From positions 740,236 to 804,235 of the forward strand of contig NZ_RBWU01000004.1 in assembly GCF_003634705.1 (NCBI RefSeq): a stretch of 64,000 bases of DNA, given 5' to 3'. Within the stretch, counting starts at the first letter, position 1, and each line of letters opens with the position of its first letter. This document shows positions 33,396 through 41,213 of the stretch, piece by piece. Made by a program: the position numbers and the translations under genes. Under the pieces are notes generated by a model that saw nothing but the letters and a program-made list of their open reading frames with translations, was not told the origin of the DNA and did not search any database. This DNA comes from Actinomadura pelletieri DSM 43383 (GTDB lineage: Bacteria; Actinomycetota; Actinomycetes; Streptosporangiales; Streptosporangiaceae).

Positions 33396-34451
33396 ATGGA
33401 CCTGCGTGTTGCGCTGATCGGATACGGCACCGGGGGCTCGGTGTTCCACGCTCCGCTGATCTCGTCGGTGCCCGGGATGCGGCTCGCCGCGGTCGTCACC
33501 GGCGACCCGGAGCGGCAGCGGGCCGTCCGGGAGCGGTACCCGGACACCGATGTCGTCGACGGTCCCGACCGGTTGTGGGGCGCGGCGCGCGCCTACGACC
33601 TGGTCGTGGTCGCCGCACCCAACCGATGGCACGTTCCAATGGCCCGGACAGCGCTGACCTCCGGCCTTCCCGTCGTCGTGGACAAGCCGGTGGCGGCGTC
33701 GACGGCGGACGCGCGGTCGCTGGCCGCGCTGAGCGCCGTCCGGGGCCTGCCCGTGTTCCCGTTCCACAACCGCCGCTGGGACGGCGACCACCGGACCGCG
33801 CAGCAGCTGATCACCTCGGGGGCCCTGGGCGACGTTCGGCGTTACGAGTCGCGCTTCGAACGCTGGCGTCCCGAGGTCACGGCGAACTGGAAGGAGAGCA
33901 CCGACCCGCGCGACGCGGGCGGTGTCCTGTTCGACCTCGGCACCCATCTGATCGACCAGGCGGTCGCGCTGTTCGGCCGTCCCGCCTCGGTGTACGCCGA
34001 GATCGACAGGCGCCGCGCCGCCGGGACCGCGCCCGACGACGTGTTCGTCGCCCTGACGCACCACGGCGGTGTCCGCTCCCATCTGTGGGCGGGCGCGACG
34101 GCCGCGCGACCCGGCCCGCGGCTGCGGGTGCTGGGCAGCCGCGCCGCCTACACGGTGACCGAGATGGACGCGCAGGAGCAGCAGCTGCGTGGCGGCCTGA
34201 CCCCGACGGACGCCGGCTACGGCGCCGTCCCGGCCGGGTCGTTCGGGGTGTTCGGCACGCCGGGCGACGAGCGTCCCGAACCGACCCTGCCGGGCGCCTA
34301 CCACGACTTCTACGCGGCCGTCGCCCGCTCCCTCACGGGCGACGCGCCCCCTCCGGTCACGCTCGCCGACGCGATCACGGGCCTGGAGGTCGTCGAGGCC
34401 GCGGTCCGCTCCGCCGCCGAAGGCACCGTGATCGACCTGGCCGACCGCTAG
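33396..34451 (+). CDS. Gfo/Idh/MocA-family oxidoreductase
   Basis: A 351-residue dehydrogenase. VALIGYGTGGSVFHAPLI is the Rossmann motif. VVDKPVAASTADA carries the catalytic lysine in place of the usual EKP glutamate-lysine-proline (DKP here). FHNRRWDGDHRTAQQLI and GGVLFDLGTHLIDQAVALFG are the conserved second-domain blocks. It resembles the YvaA/scyllo-inositol and related sugar-alcohol dehydrogenases. The substrate is not readable. It is probably co-transcribed with the upstream aldolase-fold gene. Confidence 0.88.
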   Translation: MDLRVALIGYGTGGSVFHAPLISSVPGMRLAAVVTGDPERQRAVRERYPDTDVVDGPDRLWGAARAYDLVVVAAPNRWHVPMARTALTSGLPVVVDKPVAASTADARSLAALSAVRGLPVFPFHNRRWDGDHRTAQQLITSGALGDVRRYESRFERWRPEVTANWKESTDPRDAGGVLFDLGTHLIDQAVALFGRPASVYAEIDRRRAAGTAPDDVFVALTHHGGVRSHLWAGATAARPGPRLRVLGSRAAYTVTEMDAQEQQLRGGLTPTDAGYGAVPAGSFGVFGTPGDERPEPTLPGAYHDFYAAVARSLTGDAPPPVTLADAITGLEVVEAAVRSAAEGTVIDLADR

Positions 34452-34482
34452 GACGACCCGCGGCGCGCACCCGCGGCGGGCC

Positions 34483-35079
34483 TCACCCGTGGATCGGATG
34501 GGCGGACTGGAAGGCCAGCCGCCGGTCGGCGGCGTCGCCGATGTCGGTGAGGAGGTCGTCGAGGGCCGCGTACTCCGCCCATGCCGGACCGCCCGTCTCC
34601 CGGGTCACGTGCGCCACGACGAGGTCTTCGAGGTCGGGGACGCGCCTGTTCTTCCACGCCTTGTCGGCGAGGCTCACCAGCAGGTCGTCGAGGGTGACGC
34701 CGGGGTGCGTCCAGGACGCGTGCGTGGCGGCGAAGCGGGCGAGGCCGTCGTCGAACCCGTGGCGCAGCAGCAGGTCCCGGCCGGCCGGTTCGTGGGCCGA
34801 GCCGGGCCCGGACAGTTCGGCCACGTGCACGGACTTGCCGATGTCGTGGGTCGCGGCGCCGAACAGCACGGCCCGCCGGTCGACGCGCAGACCGGGGTGG
34901 CGCCGCTCGATCCAGTCGGTGATCCGCCAGGCCACGTCGTGGACGAGCCGCAGGTGGGCGGCCAGCCGGGGCGGGCAGTCCAGCGACCTCAGCAGGTCGA
35001 CGACCCGGTCGGGCAGCGGGCGCAGCGGCGGATCGGCGGGGTCGTCCAGGGCGTGGGCCAGTGCGGCGGACGACGTCAC
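34483..35079 (-). CDS. HD-domain protein
   Basis: A 198-residue metal-dependent phosphohydrolase of the HD superfamily. The metal ligands lie at His47-Asp48 (LRLVHDVAW), in GAATHDIGKS (His78-Asp79), and in ATHASWTHPG. Substrates of this family range from nucleotides to cyclic dinucleotides; none is indicated here. The GTG start at 35079 lies four bases after the stop of the cell-wall-hydrolase-like gene, so they are likely co-transcribed. Confidence 0.8.
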   Translation of the reverse strand: MTSSAALAHALDDPADPPLRPLPDRVVDLLRSLDCPPRLAAHLRLVHDVAWRITDWIERRHPGLRVDRRAVLFGAATHDIGKSVHVAELSGPGSAHEPAGRDLLLRHGFDDGLARFAATHASWTHPGVTLDDLLVSLADKAWKNRRVPDLEDLVVAHVTRETGGPAWAEYAALDDLLTDIGDAADRRLAFQSAHPIHG

Positions 35080-35083
35080 CGGA

Positions 35084-36100
35084 TCAGAGGACGGAGATGT
35101 GGACGTGGTCGTAGTGGTTCTGGGTGACGCTGCCGCGGTTCTCCATCGTGCGCCAGCCGCCGCTGCTGCGCATGTCGTAGATGCGCTGCTTCCAGATGAC
35201 GTACTTGATGCCGAGGCGGGACGCGTTGGCGATCACGTACTGGGCGACTTGGTCGCCGTGGGCCTGGGCGGTCGCGCTCGGCATCTTGCCGCCGGTGCTC
35301 TCCATGAAGTCGCAGGCACGGCCCGAGCCGTGGTCCTGGGGGTCGCCGGGGCGCGCGCAGCCGATGGCCGGGAAGGGCCCGAACTTCCCGTCGACCTCCA
35401 TCAAGACCGTGCGCATCCGCGCGGTCATCGAGTTCCCGATGATCGTCGACTTGGAGCCGCTCACCCCGTCGGGGCGGCCGCTCGGCGCCCGGGTCCGGGT
35501 GGCCTCGGGCTTGTACTTGGCGAGCAGCTTCTTCACACGGGCGCGCTGGCTCTCCAGGTCCTCGATCTCCTTTTTGACGGCGTCCATCTTCTTCGTCGCC
35601 TCGTCCTGCGCCCGGGTGGCCCGGGTCTTGAGGGCCTGCAGGCCCTCCAGGCGGCGACCGTTGTTGCGGCTGATGTGCTCGACGACCGCGGCGTCGTGGA
35701 CGGCGCTGCCCGGCTCCGCCGAGGTGATGAGGGGGACGACGTCCAACCGGCCGGTCATGTAGGCGCTGGACGCGAGGCGGGCGACGGTGGCGCGGGCGGT
35801 GTCGTACTCCCGTTCGGCCCAGGCGGCGTCCGCGGCGGCGCGCTCGGCGGCCTTCTTCGTCTCCTCCAGAAGCACGAGTTCGCCCCGGTACTCCTTCGAC
35901 AGCTTCTCGGCGCGCTTCTGGAGTTCGGCGTACTTCTTCTTCGAGTCCTTCGGTTCCTGCGGAAGGTACGCCGCGCTGCCGGACGCAGGTGGAAGCGCGG
36001 CGGCCACTCCGACCGCGAGGACGAGCGCCGCGAGGCGTCGTGCCACCGTTCGTCCGTGCGGGGGGTTGGGCGTGCCGGCGCGGGGGTCGAGGGCCGCCAA
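35084..36100 (-). CDS. Secreted coiled-coil protein with peptidase-like C-terminal domain
   Basis: A 338-residue exported protein. A signal peptide (residues ~18-45, ending SGSA) is followed by long coiled-coil stretches (~48-112 and 150-200), as in the septal PcsB/RipA-type envelope proteins. The C-terminal ~115 residues contain HGSGRACDF and end NHYDHVHISVL, which resembles the His/Asp metal site of LAS-type peptidoglycan peptidases (HxxGxAxD ... HVH). Known actinobacterial homologues are annotated as cell-wall hydrolases, but activity is inferred. The start is TTG 36100 with AGGAG at the right distance. A promoter region of ~150 AT-richer bases lies upstream. Confidence 0.75.
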   Translation of the reverse strand: MAALDPRAGTPNPPHGRTVARRLAALVLAVGVAAALPPASGSAAYLPQEPKDSKKKYAELQKRAEKLSKEYRGELVLLEETKKAAERAAADAAWAEREYDTARATVARLASSAYMTGRLDVVPLITSAEPGSAVHDAAVVEHISRNNGRRLEGLQALKTRATRAQDEATKKMDAVKKEIEDLESQRARVKKLLAKYKPEATRTRAPSGRPDGVSGSKSTIIGNSMTARMRTVLMEVDGKFGPFPAIGCARPGDPQDHGSGRACDFMESTGGKMPSATAQAHGDQVAQYVIANASRLGIKYVIWKQRIYDMRSSGGWRTMENRGSVTQNHYDHVHISVL

Positions 36101-36229
36101 AGATCACTCCTAGCCAACAATGCTCAAGATTGGCCGCACGCTACCACAATCACCAATTAAGCCTCACAAGCTTCACGAAATCACACAGAGCGATACTAAT
36201 ACTACGGAAGGTTCGGGGGTCGCGAAGTC

Positions 36230-36276
36230 GGGGGCCGGGCCGCCGCGTGGCGGTCCGACCCCCGATCCCGGCCCCC
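36230..36276 (-). terminator. Long GC hairpin after the HNH gene
   Basis: GGGGGCCGGG (36230-36239) pairs with CCCGGCCCCC (36267-36276), and an inner CCGCC/GGCGG hairpin lies in the loop. It is between the HNH endonuclease gene and the promoter region of the hydrolase-like gene. Confidence 0.6.
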
Positions 36277-36292
36277 GGATCCGGGCCCCCGG

Positions 36293-36733
36293 TCAGGATC
36301 CGACGAGTTCGTCCCAGCGCGGGATCCGCGGCTCGCGCAGCAGCCGCAGCCCCGCCTCGGCGACCGTGCGGTCGCCCTTGCGGTTGTTGCACTTCCCGCA
36401 GGCCAGGACGGTGTTCTCCCACGTGTCGCCACCACCGCGCGACTGCGGGTGGACGTGGTCGATCGTGTTGCCGCGTCCGCCGCAGTAGCAGCAGCGGCCC
36501 TGGTCGCGCAGGTACACGCCACGTTTGCTCCAGGGCGGGCGGCGACCGTGCCGCCACCGCATCGCGACGTACCGGACGAGCCGCAGGACGCGGGGAACGG
36601 GGAAACGGCCGAAGGTACGGCCTTCCTCCGCCTCCTCCACGACCGCCACCTCGCGCACCAGCATGCGAATGGCGTGCCGCAGGTCCACCTTCTGCAGTGG
36701 CTCGTACGACGCGTTCAGGACGAGCACGTTCAC
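36293..36733 (-). CDS. HNH endonuclease
   Basis: A 146-residue protein with a zinc-bound HNH nuclease domain: CCYCGGRGNTIDHVHPQSRG (residues 81-100) and CGKCNNRKGD (112-121). The zinc cysteine pairs are Cys81/Cys84 and Cys112/Cys115, and the catalytic His93 lies in DHVHP. The N-terminus (VLVLNASYEPLQKVDLRHAIRMLVREVAVV) is the standard form of this chromosomal actinobacterial family, which is widespread and not tied to restriction systems. Its role is unknown, probably DNA processing or repair. The tRNA gene begins 28 bases upstream on the same strand. Confidence 0.9.
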   Translation of the reverse strand: MNVLVLNASYEPLQKVDLRHAIRMLVREVAVVEEAEEGRTFGRFPVPRVLRLVRYVAMRWRHGRRPPWSKRGVYLRDQGRCCYCGGRGNTIDHVHPQSRGGGDTWENTVLACGKCNNRKGDRTVAEAGLRLLREPRIPRWDELVGS

Positions 36734-36760
36734 CGGGTCACCTCCCTAGCCCGCGTGCCG

Positions 36761-36831
36761 CTTCCCCACCAGGATTCGAACCTGGACATCCGCATTAACG
36801 GTGCGGCGTTCTTCCGTTGAACCACGAGGAA
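36761..36831 (-). tRNA. tRNA-Asn (anticodon GTT), atypical, C at position 33
   Basis: 71 bases fold as a complete cloverleaf. The acceptor TTCCTCG/TGGGGAA has two G-T pairs; the D stem is GTTC/GAAC with G18-G19, the anticodon stem CCGCA/TGCGG, and the T arm CCAGG-TTCGAAT-CCTGG. The variable loop has four bases. T8, A14, A21, TTC and A58 are all in place. The anticodon at 36799-36797 reads GTT and the discriminator is G, as in tRNA-Asn. The universally conserved U33 is replaced by C (36800). CCA is not encoded. It may be a divergent second tRNA-Asn or a non-standard tRNA. Confidence 0.82.
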
Positions 36832-36956
36832 ATGCTTCGGCAATTATCGACTTCCGGGCATTTCCCGGAAACCTCCATAAGAGTGCCGATACGGCCGGGT
36901 TCGGGGCAACGCATTTTCGGCCCCCCACGCGGGGCCCGCGGCGCGGGGCGGTGCGG

Positions 36957-37937
36957 TCAGCAGGTGGGGAGAGCGGCGACGTCCGCCAGGTATTCGCGGG
37001 ACTCGCGCTCGACGCGGAAGCCGAGCTCCTCGTTGACGGCGAGCATATGGGCGTTGTCGCCAGAGTTGTCCGTCTCGATCTCGCGGATCTCGGGTCGGGC
37101 GTCGGCCAGCCACCGCAGCATGGCCGCCTTCACCCAGATCCCGATGCGCCGGCCGCGGTGCTCGGGCACGACGGCGGTGTCGTACTGGGCGGCGCGTCCG
37201 GCGGCGCCGTACGGCACGACGACCTCGGTGAACCCGGCGACGACGTCCCCGCACAGCGCGGCGACGGTGTACAGGTCGTCGCCGCGTTCGGCGACGACCT
37301 CCTCGGTCTCGCGGACGAGGTGGGCGTCCCAGGGTTTGCCCTCGTACTCGGCGAAGTCGGCCATGGCGTGCTTGGCACGGGCGAGGGCCACGGCGTGTTC
37401 GTCGGGCACCACGCCGCGCCAGCGGACGAGCCGGTACCCGGCGGGCCCGTCGGCGAGCAGCCGCGCCAGCCGTTCCGCCGGGACGTCGTCCATCCGCAGC
37501 ACCATGCCGCGCAGGGTCAGGACGCATTCGAAGCCGTGCGACTCCAGGAACGGGACGGCCGGGGTGCCCGCGAGGACCTGGGAGATCACGCTGGTGCGGC
37601 CGTCGGCGCGCAGCCCCTCCGCGGCGGCGGCCAGCAGCCGCCCGCCGAGACCGCGGCGGCGCAGCGCGGGCCTGACCTGGATGTCGACCTCGCCCGGACG
37701 CCCCGCGCCGGGCTCGCCGGGCAGCCGGACCGCGGCCACCCCGGCGAGGCGGTCGCCGTCGACCACCGCCCACAGCCGCCGCCGCGATCCGTCCTCGCCG
37801 CCTAGCAGGTGCCGCGCGGTGAGCCCGGGATCGGGGGCCGGGTCCACGGCGGGGCCCGCGGCGTGGGCGACGGTGAGCACGTCGTGCCACTCCCGGAGCT
37901 GCGCGTCCGTCGGATCATCGATCGCGATGACGTCCAT
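36957..37937 (-). CDS. GNAT acetyltransferase with two tandem domains
   Basis: A 326-residue protein with two GNAT folds. The first has IQVRPALRRRGLGGRLLAAA (~residue 88-107) as the acetyl-CoA pyrophosphate loop. The second has TAVVPEHRGRRIGIWVKAAML (~253-273), followed by the typical NEELGFRVERESREYLADV ending. Tandem GNATs of this kind acetylate small amines or antibiotics; MshD, the mycothiol synthase, has the same two-domain form but is not specifically matched here. The start is ATG 37937. Confidence 0.82.
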   Translation of the reverse strand: MDVIAIDDPTDAQLREWHDVLTVAHAAGPAVDPAPDPGLTARHLLGGEDGSRRRLWAVVDGDRLAGVAAVRLPGEPGAGRPGEVDIQVRPALRRRGLGGRLLAAAAEGLRADGRTSVISQVLAGTPAVPFLESHGFECVLTLRGMVLRMDDVPAERLARLLADGPAGYRLVRWRGVVPDEHAVALARAKHAMADFAEYEGKPWDAHLVRETEEVVAERGDDLYTVAALCGDVVAGFTEVVVPYGAAGRAAQYDTAVVPEHRGRRIGIWVKAAMLRWLADARPEIREIETDNSGDNAHMLAVNEELGFRVERESREYLADVAALPTC

Positions 37938-38016
37938 CCGACTGTTGTACCTGATCGCCGTCCGCCGTGACCCGGCCCCCCGGCAACCCGCTGTTTCGGT
38001 CGTCCGGGAACACGGG

Positions 38017-39000
38017 TCAGCGGTCCCGCGAGAACGCCTTCAGGATCCGTTCGGCGGCGAGCGCGGGAGTGAGGACGCCGTCGGCGACGTCGCGCTCCAG
38101 CCCCGGTGTCACCCTGCGGACCTCGGGGTGCGAGTACAGGTCGCCGAGCAGCCGTTCGCGGACCATCGCCCAGGTCCAGCCGACCTGCTGGCGGCGGCGC
38201 CGCTCCGCCAGCTCCCCGGACTCGCGGAGCCCGTCCTGGTGCTCGACGAGCCGGGCCCACACCGCGTCCAGGCCGGTGCCCTCCTTGGCGCTGCACGTCA
38301 GGACGGGCGTGTCCCGGACGCGTTCGTCGCTGCGCAGCAGCCGCAGCGCCCCCGACAGTTCGCGGGCGGCGCGTTTGGCCTCCAGCTGGTGCTCGCCGTC
38401 GGCCTTGTTGACGGCGATGACGTCGGCCAGTTCCAGGACGCCCTTCTTGATGCCCTGGAGCTGGTCGCCGGTGCGGGCGAGGGTGAGGAACAGGAACGAG
38501 TCGACCATCTCGGCGACGGTCGTCTCGGACTGGCCGACGCCGACCGTCTCGACGAGGACGACGTCGTACCCGGCGGCCTCCATGACGACCATCGCCTCGC
38601 GGGTGGCCCTGGCGACGCCGCCCAGCGTCCCGGCGGTGGGCGAAGGGCGGATGAACGCGTTCGGGTCGGCGGCGAGGCGCTGCATCCTGGTCTTGTCGCC
38701 GAGGATGCTGCCGCCCGTCCGGGTGGAGGACGGGTCCACGGCGAGGACGGCGACCCGGTGCCCCGCGCCGGTGAGGCGGGTGCCGAGCGCGTCGATGAAC
38801 GTGGACTTCCCGACCCCGGGCACGCCGGTGATACCGACGCGGCGGGCGTCCCCGGCGTACGGGGTCAGCTCGACCAGCAGCTTCTGTGCCAGCTCCCGGT
38901 GGTCGGGACGCGTCGACTCCACGAGCGTGATCGCCCGCGCGATCCAGGCCCGTGAGCCGTCCCGCACGCCCGCGGCGTAGTCGTCCAGAGCGGGCTTCAC
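38017..39000 (-). CDS. meaB: Methylmalonyl-CoA mutase-associated GTPase MeaB
   Basis: A 327-residue G3E-family GTPase that loads and protects the adenosylcobalamin cofactor of methylmalonyl-CoA mutase. Walker A is GVPGVGKST (residues 59-67), VAVLAVDPSSTRTGGSILGD is the switch region, VETVGVGQSE the G3-type motif, and VNKADG the NKxD guanine motif. Its GTG overlaps the mutB stop by four bases (GTGA), so it is the third gene of a coupled mutA-mutB-meaB operon. Confidence 0.95.
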   Translation of the reverse strand: MKPALDDYAAGVRDGSRAWIARAITLVESTRPDHRELAQKLLVELTPYAGDARRVGITGVPGVGKSTFIDALGTRLTGAGHRVAVLAVDPSSTRTGGSILGDKTRMQRLAADPNAFIRPSPTAGTLGGVARATREAMVVMEAAGYDVVLVETVGVGQSETTVAEMVDSFLFLTLARTGDQLQGIKKGVLELADVIAVNKADGEHQLEAKRAARELSGALRLLRSDERVRDTPVLTCSAKEGTGLDAVWARLVEHQDGLRESGELAERRRRQQVGWTWAMVRERLLGDLYSHPEVRRVTPGLERDVADGVLTPALAAERILKAFSRDR

Positions 39001-41213
39001 CGCGCCGAGTGCCCCAGCCGGGCGGTCAGCTCGTCCAGCAGTCCGAGCGCGGCGTCCGCCAGCACGGTGCCCGGCGGGAAGATCGCGGCGGCGCCCGCGG
39101 CGCGCAGCTCGGCGAAGTCCCCCGGCGGGATGACGCCGCCGACGACGATCATGATGTCGGGACGGCCGAGGGCGGCGAGCTCCTCGCGCAGCGCGGGCAC
39201 CAGCGTCAGGTGCCCGGCGGCGAGGGAGTTGACGCCGACGATGTGCACATCGGCCTCGACGGCCTGCCGGGCGACCTCGGCGGGGGTCTGGAACAGCGGG
39301 CCGACGTCGACGTCGAAGCCGAGGTCGGCGAACCCGGTCGCGATGACCTTCTGGCCGCGGTCGTGGCCGTCCTGCCCCATCTTCGCGACGAGGATGCGGG
39401 GGCGGCGGCCCTCGGCGTCCTCGAACGCGCCGGTCGCCGCGCGGGCCTTCTCGATGGCGGTCACCCGCCCCGCCTCCTCCCGGTACACACCGGAGATCGT
39501 ACGGATCTGCGCGGCGTGCCGCCCGTACGCCTTCTCCAGCGCGCCGGAGATCTCCCCGACGGTGGCCTTGGCGCGGGCCGCGTCGATCGCGAGGGCCAGC
39601 AGGTTGTGCTCCAGGCCGGGCGGGCGGGCGCCGTCCTCGGCCGCGGCGGCGGCGCGGGTCAGCGCGTCCAGCGCGGCCCGGGTCGCGGTCTCGTCGCGTT
39701 CCTCCCGCAGCCGCCGCAGCTTCTCGATCTGCCGGGCGCGGACGGCGGCGTTGTCGACCTTGAGGACGTCGATCGGCTGCTCGGTGTCCGGACGGTACTT
39801 GTTGACGCCGACGACGGGCTGGCGACCGGAGTCGATCCGGGCCTGGGTGCGGGCGGCGGCCTCCTCGATGCGCAGCTTGGGCAGGCCCTCGTCGATGGCC
39901 CGCGCCATGCCCCCGGCGTCCTCGACCTCGGTGATGTGGCCCCAGGCGCGGCGGGCGAGGTCGTAGGTGAGCCGTTCGACGTAGGCGCTGCCGCCCCACG
40001 GGTCGATGGTGCGGGTCGTCCCCGACTCCTGTTGCAGGACGAGCTGTGTGTTCCGGGCGATCCGGGCGGAGAAGTCGGTCGGCAGCGCGAGGGCCTCGTC
40101 CAGGGCGTTGGTGTGCAGCGACTGGGTGTGGCCCTGCGTGGCGGCCATCGCCTCGATACAGGTGCGGGCGACGTTGTTGTAGGCGTCCTGCGCGGTCAGC
40201 GACCAGCCGGACGTCTGACAGTGCGTCCGCAGCGACAGCGACTTGGGGTTGCTCGGTTCGAACGTCTTCACGAGCTTCGCCCACAGCAGCCGCGCGGCAC
40301 GGAGCTTGGCGACCTCCATGAAGAAGTTCATCCCGATCGCCCAGAAGAACGACAGTCGGGGCGCGAACGCGTCGATGTCCAGGCCCGCCTCGCGCCCGGC
40401 GCGGATGTACTCGACGCCGTCGGCGAGGGTGTAGGCCAGCTCCAGGTCGGCGGTCGCCCCGGCCTCCTGGATGTGGTAGCCGGAGATGGAGATGGAGTTG
40501 TACTTCGGCATCCGCCGCGACGTGAACGCGAAGATGTCGGAGATGATCCGCATGGACGGCCGCGGCGGGTAGATGTAGGTGTTGCGGACCATGAACTCCT
40601 TGAGGATGTCGTTCTGGATCGTCCCCGCGAGCGCCTCGGGAGCCACCCCCTGTTCCTCGGCCGCGGCGATGTAGAGCGCGAGCACGGGCAGGACGGCGCC
40701 GTTCATGGTCATCGACACGCTCATCCGGTCCAGCGGGATGCCGTCGAAGAGCTGCCGCATGTCGTAGATGGAGTCGATCGCGACGCCCGCCATGCCGACG
40801 TCGCCGGAGACGCGCGGATGGTCGGAGTCGTAGCCGCGGTGGGTGGCCAGGTCGAACGCGACCGACAGGCCCTTCTGCCCGGCGGCGAGGTTGCGCCGGT
40901 AGAAGGCGTTGGACTCCTCGGCGGTGGAGAACCCGGCGTACTGCCGGATCGTCCACGGCTGGGTCGCGTACATCGCCGGGTACGGGCCGCGCAGGAACGG
41001 CGCGATGCCCGGGTAGGTGTCGAGGAAGTCGAGTTCGGCCAGGTCGTCCCCGGTGTAAAGCGGTTTGACGGCGATGCCCTCGGGCGTGTCCCAGTCCTCG
41101 ACGGCGTCCCGCGTCGAGGAGGCGCCGCCGGCCGCCGCGGCGCGCCACCGTCCGGCGACCTCGTCGGCGGGGGGAGGCGCCCCGAGGTCGATCTCGCTGA
41201 AGTCGGGGATCAT
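38997..41213 (-). CDS. mutB: Methylmalonyl-CoA mutase, large (catalytic) subunit
   Basis: A 738-residue adenosylcobalamin enzyme that interconverts methylmalonyl-CoA and succinyl-CoA. The N-terminal substrate barrel includes QPWTIRQYAGFSTAEESNAF, whose Tyr and Arg contact the substrate. The cobalamin domain has the base-off motif DGHDRG with the cobalt ligand His617. Length is typical. The ATG overlaps the mutA stop by four bases and the stop overlaps meaB by four, so expression is coupled. The pathway is propionate and odd-chain fatty-acid use, or supply of methylmalonyl-CoA to polyketides. Confidence 0.97.
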   Translation of the reverse strand: MIPDFSEIDLGAPPPADEVAGRWRAAAAGGASSTRDAVEDWDTPEGIAVKPLYTGDDLAELDFLDTYPGIAPFLRGPYPAMYATQPWTIRQYAGFSTAEESNAFYRRNLAAGQKGLSVAFDLATHRGYDSDHPRVSGDVGMAGVAIDSIYDMRQLFDGIPLDRMSVSMTMNGAVLPVLALYIAAAEEQGVAPEALAGTIQNDILKEFMVRNTYIYPPRPSMRIISDIFAFTSRRMPKYNSISISGYHIQEAGATADLELAYTLADGVEYIRAGREAGLDIDAFAPRLSFFWAIGMNFFMEVAKLRAARLLWAKLVKTFEPSNPKSLSLRTHCQTSGWSLTAQDAYNNVARTCIEAMAATQGHTQSLHTNALDEALALPTDFSARIARNTQLVLQQESGTTRTIDPWGGSAYVERLTYDLARRAWGHITEVEDAGGMARAIDEGLPKLRIEEAAARTQARIDSGRQPVVGVNKYRPDTEQPIDVLKVDNAAVRARQIEKLRRLREERDETATRAALDALTRAAAAAEDGARPPGLEHNLLALAIDAARAKATVGEISGALEKAYGRHAAQIRTISGVYREEAGRVTAIEKARAATGAFEDAEGRRPRILVAKMGQDGHDRGQKVIATGFADLGFDVDVGPLFQTPAEVARQAVEADVHIVGVNSLAAGHLTLVPALREELAALGRPDIMIVVGGVIPPGDFAELRAAGAAAIFPPGTVLADAALGLLDELTARLGHSAR

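Noticed and set aside
36101..36229. Possible ydaO (c-di-AMP) riboswitch before the cell-wall-hydrolase-like gene
   Set aside because: Such genes often have one in actinobacteria, but none of the conserved ydaO core sequences is present here; the region is only an AT-rich promoter stretch.
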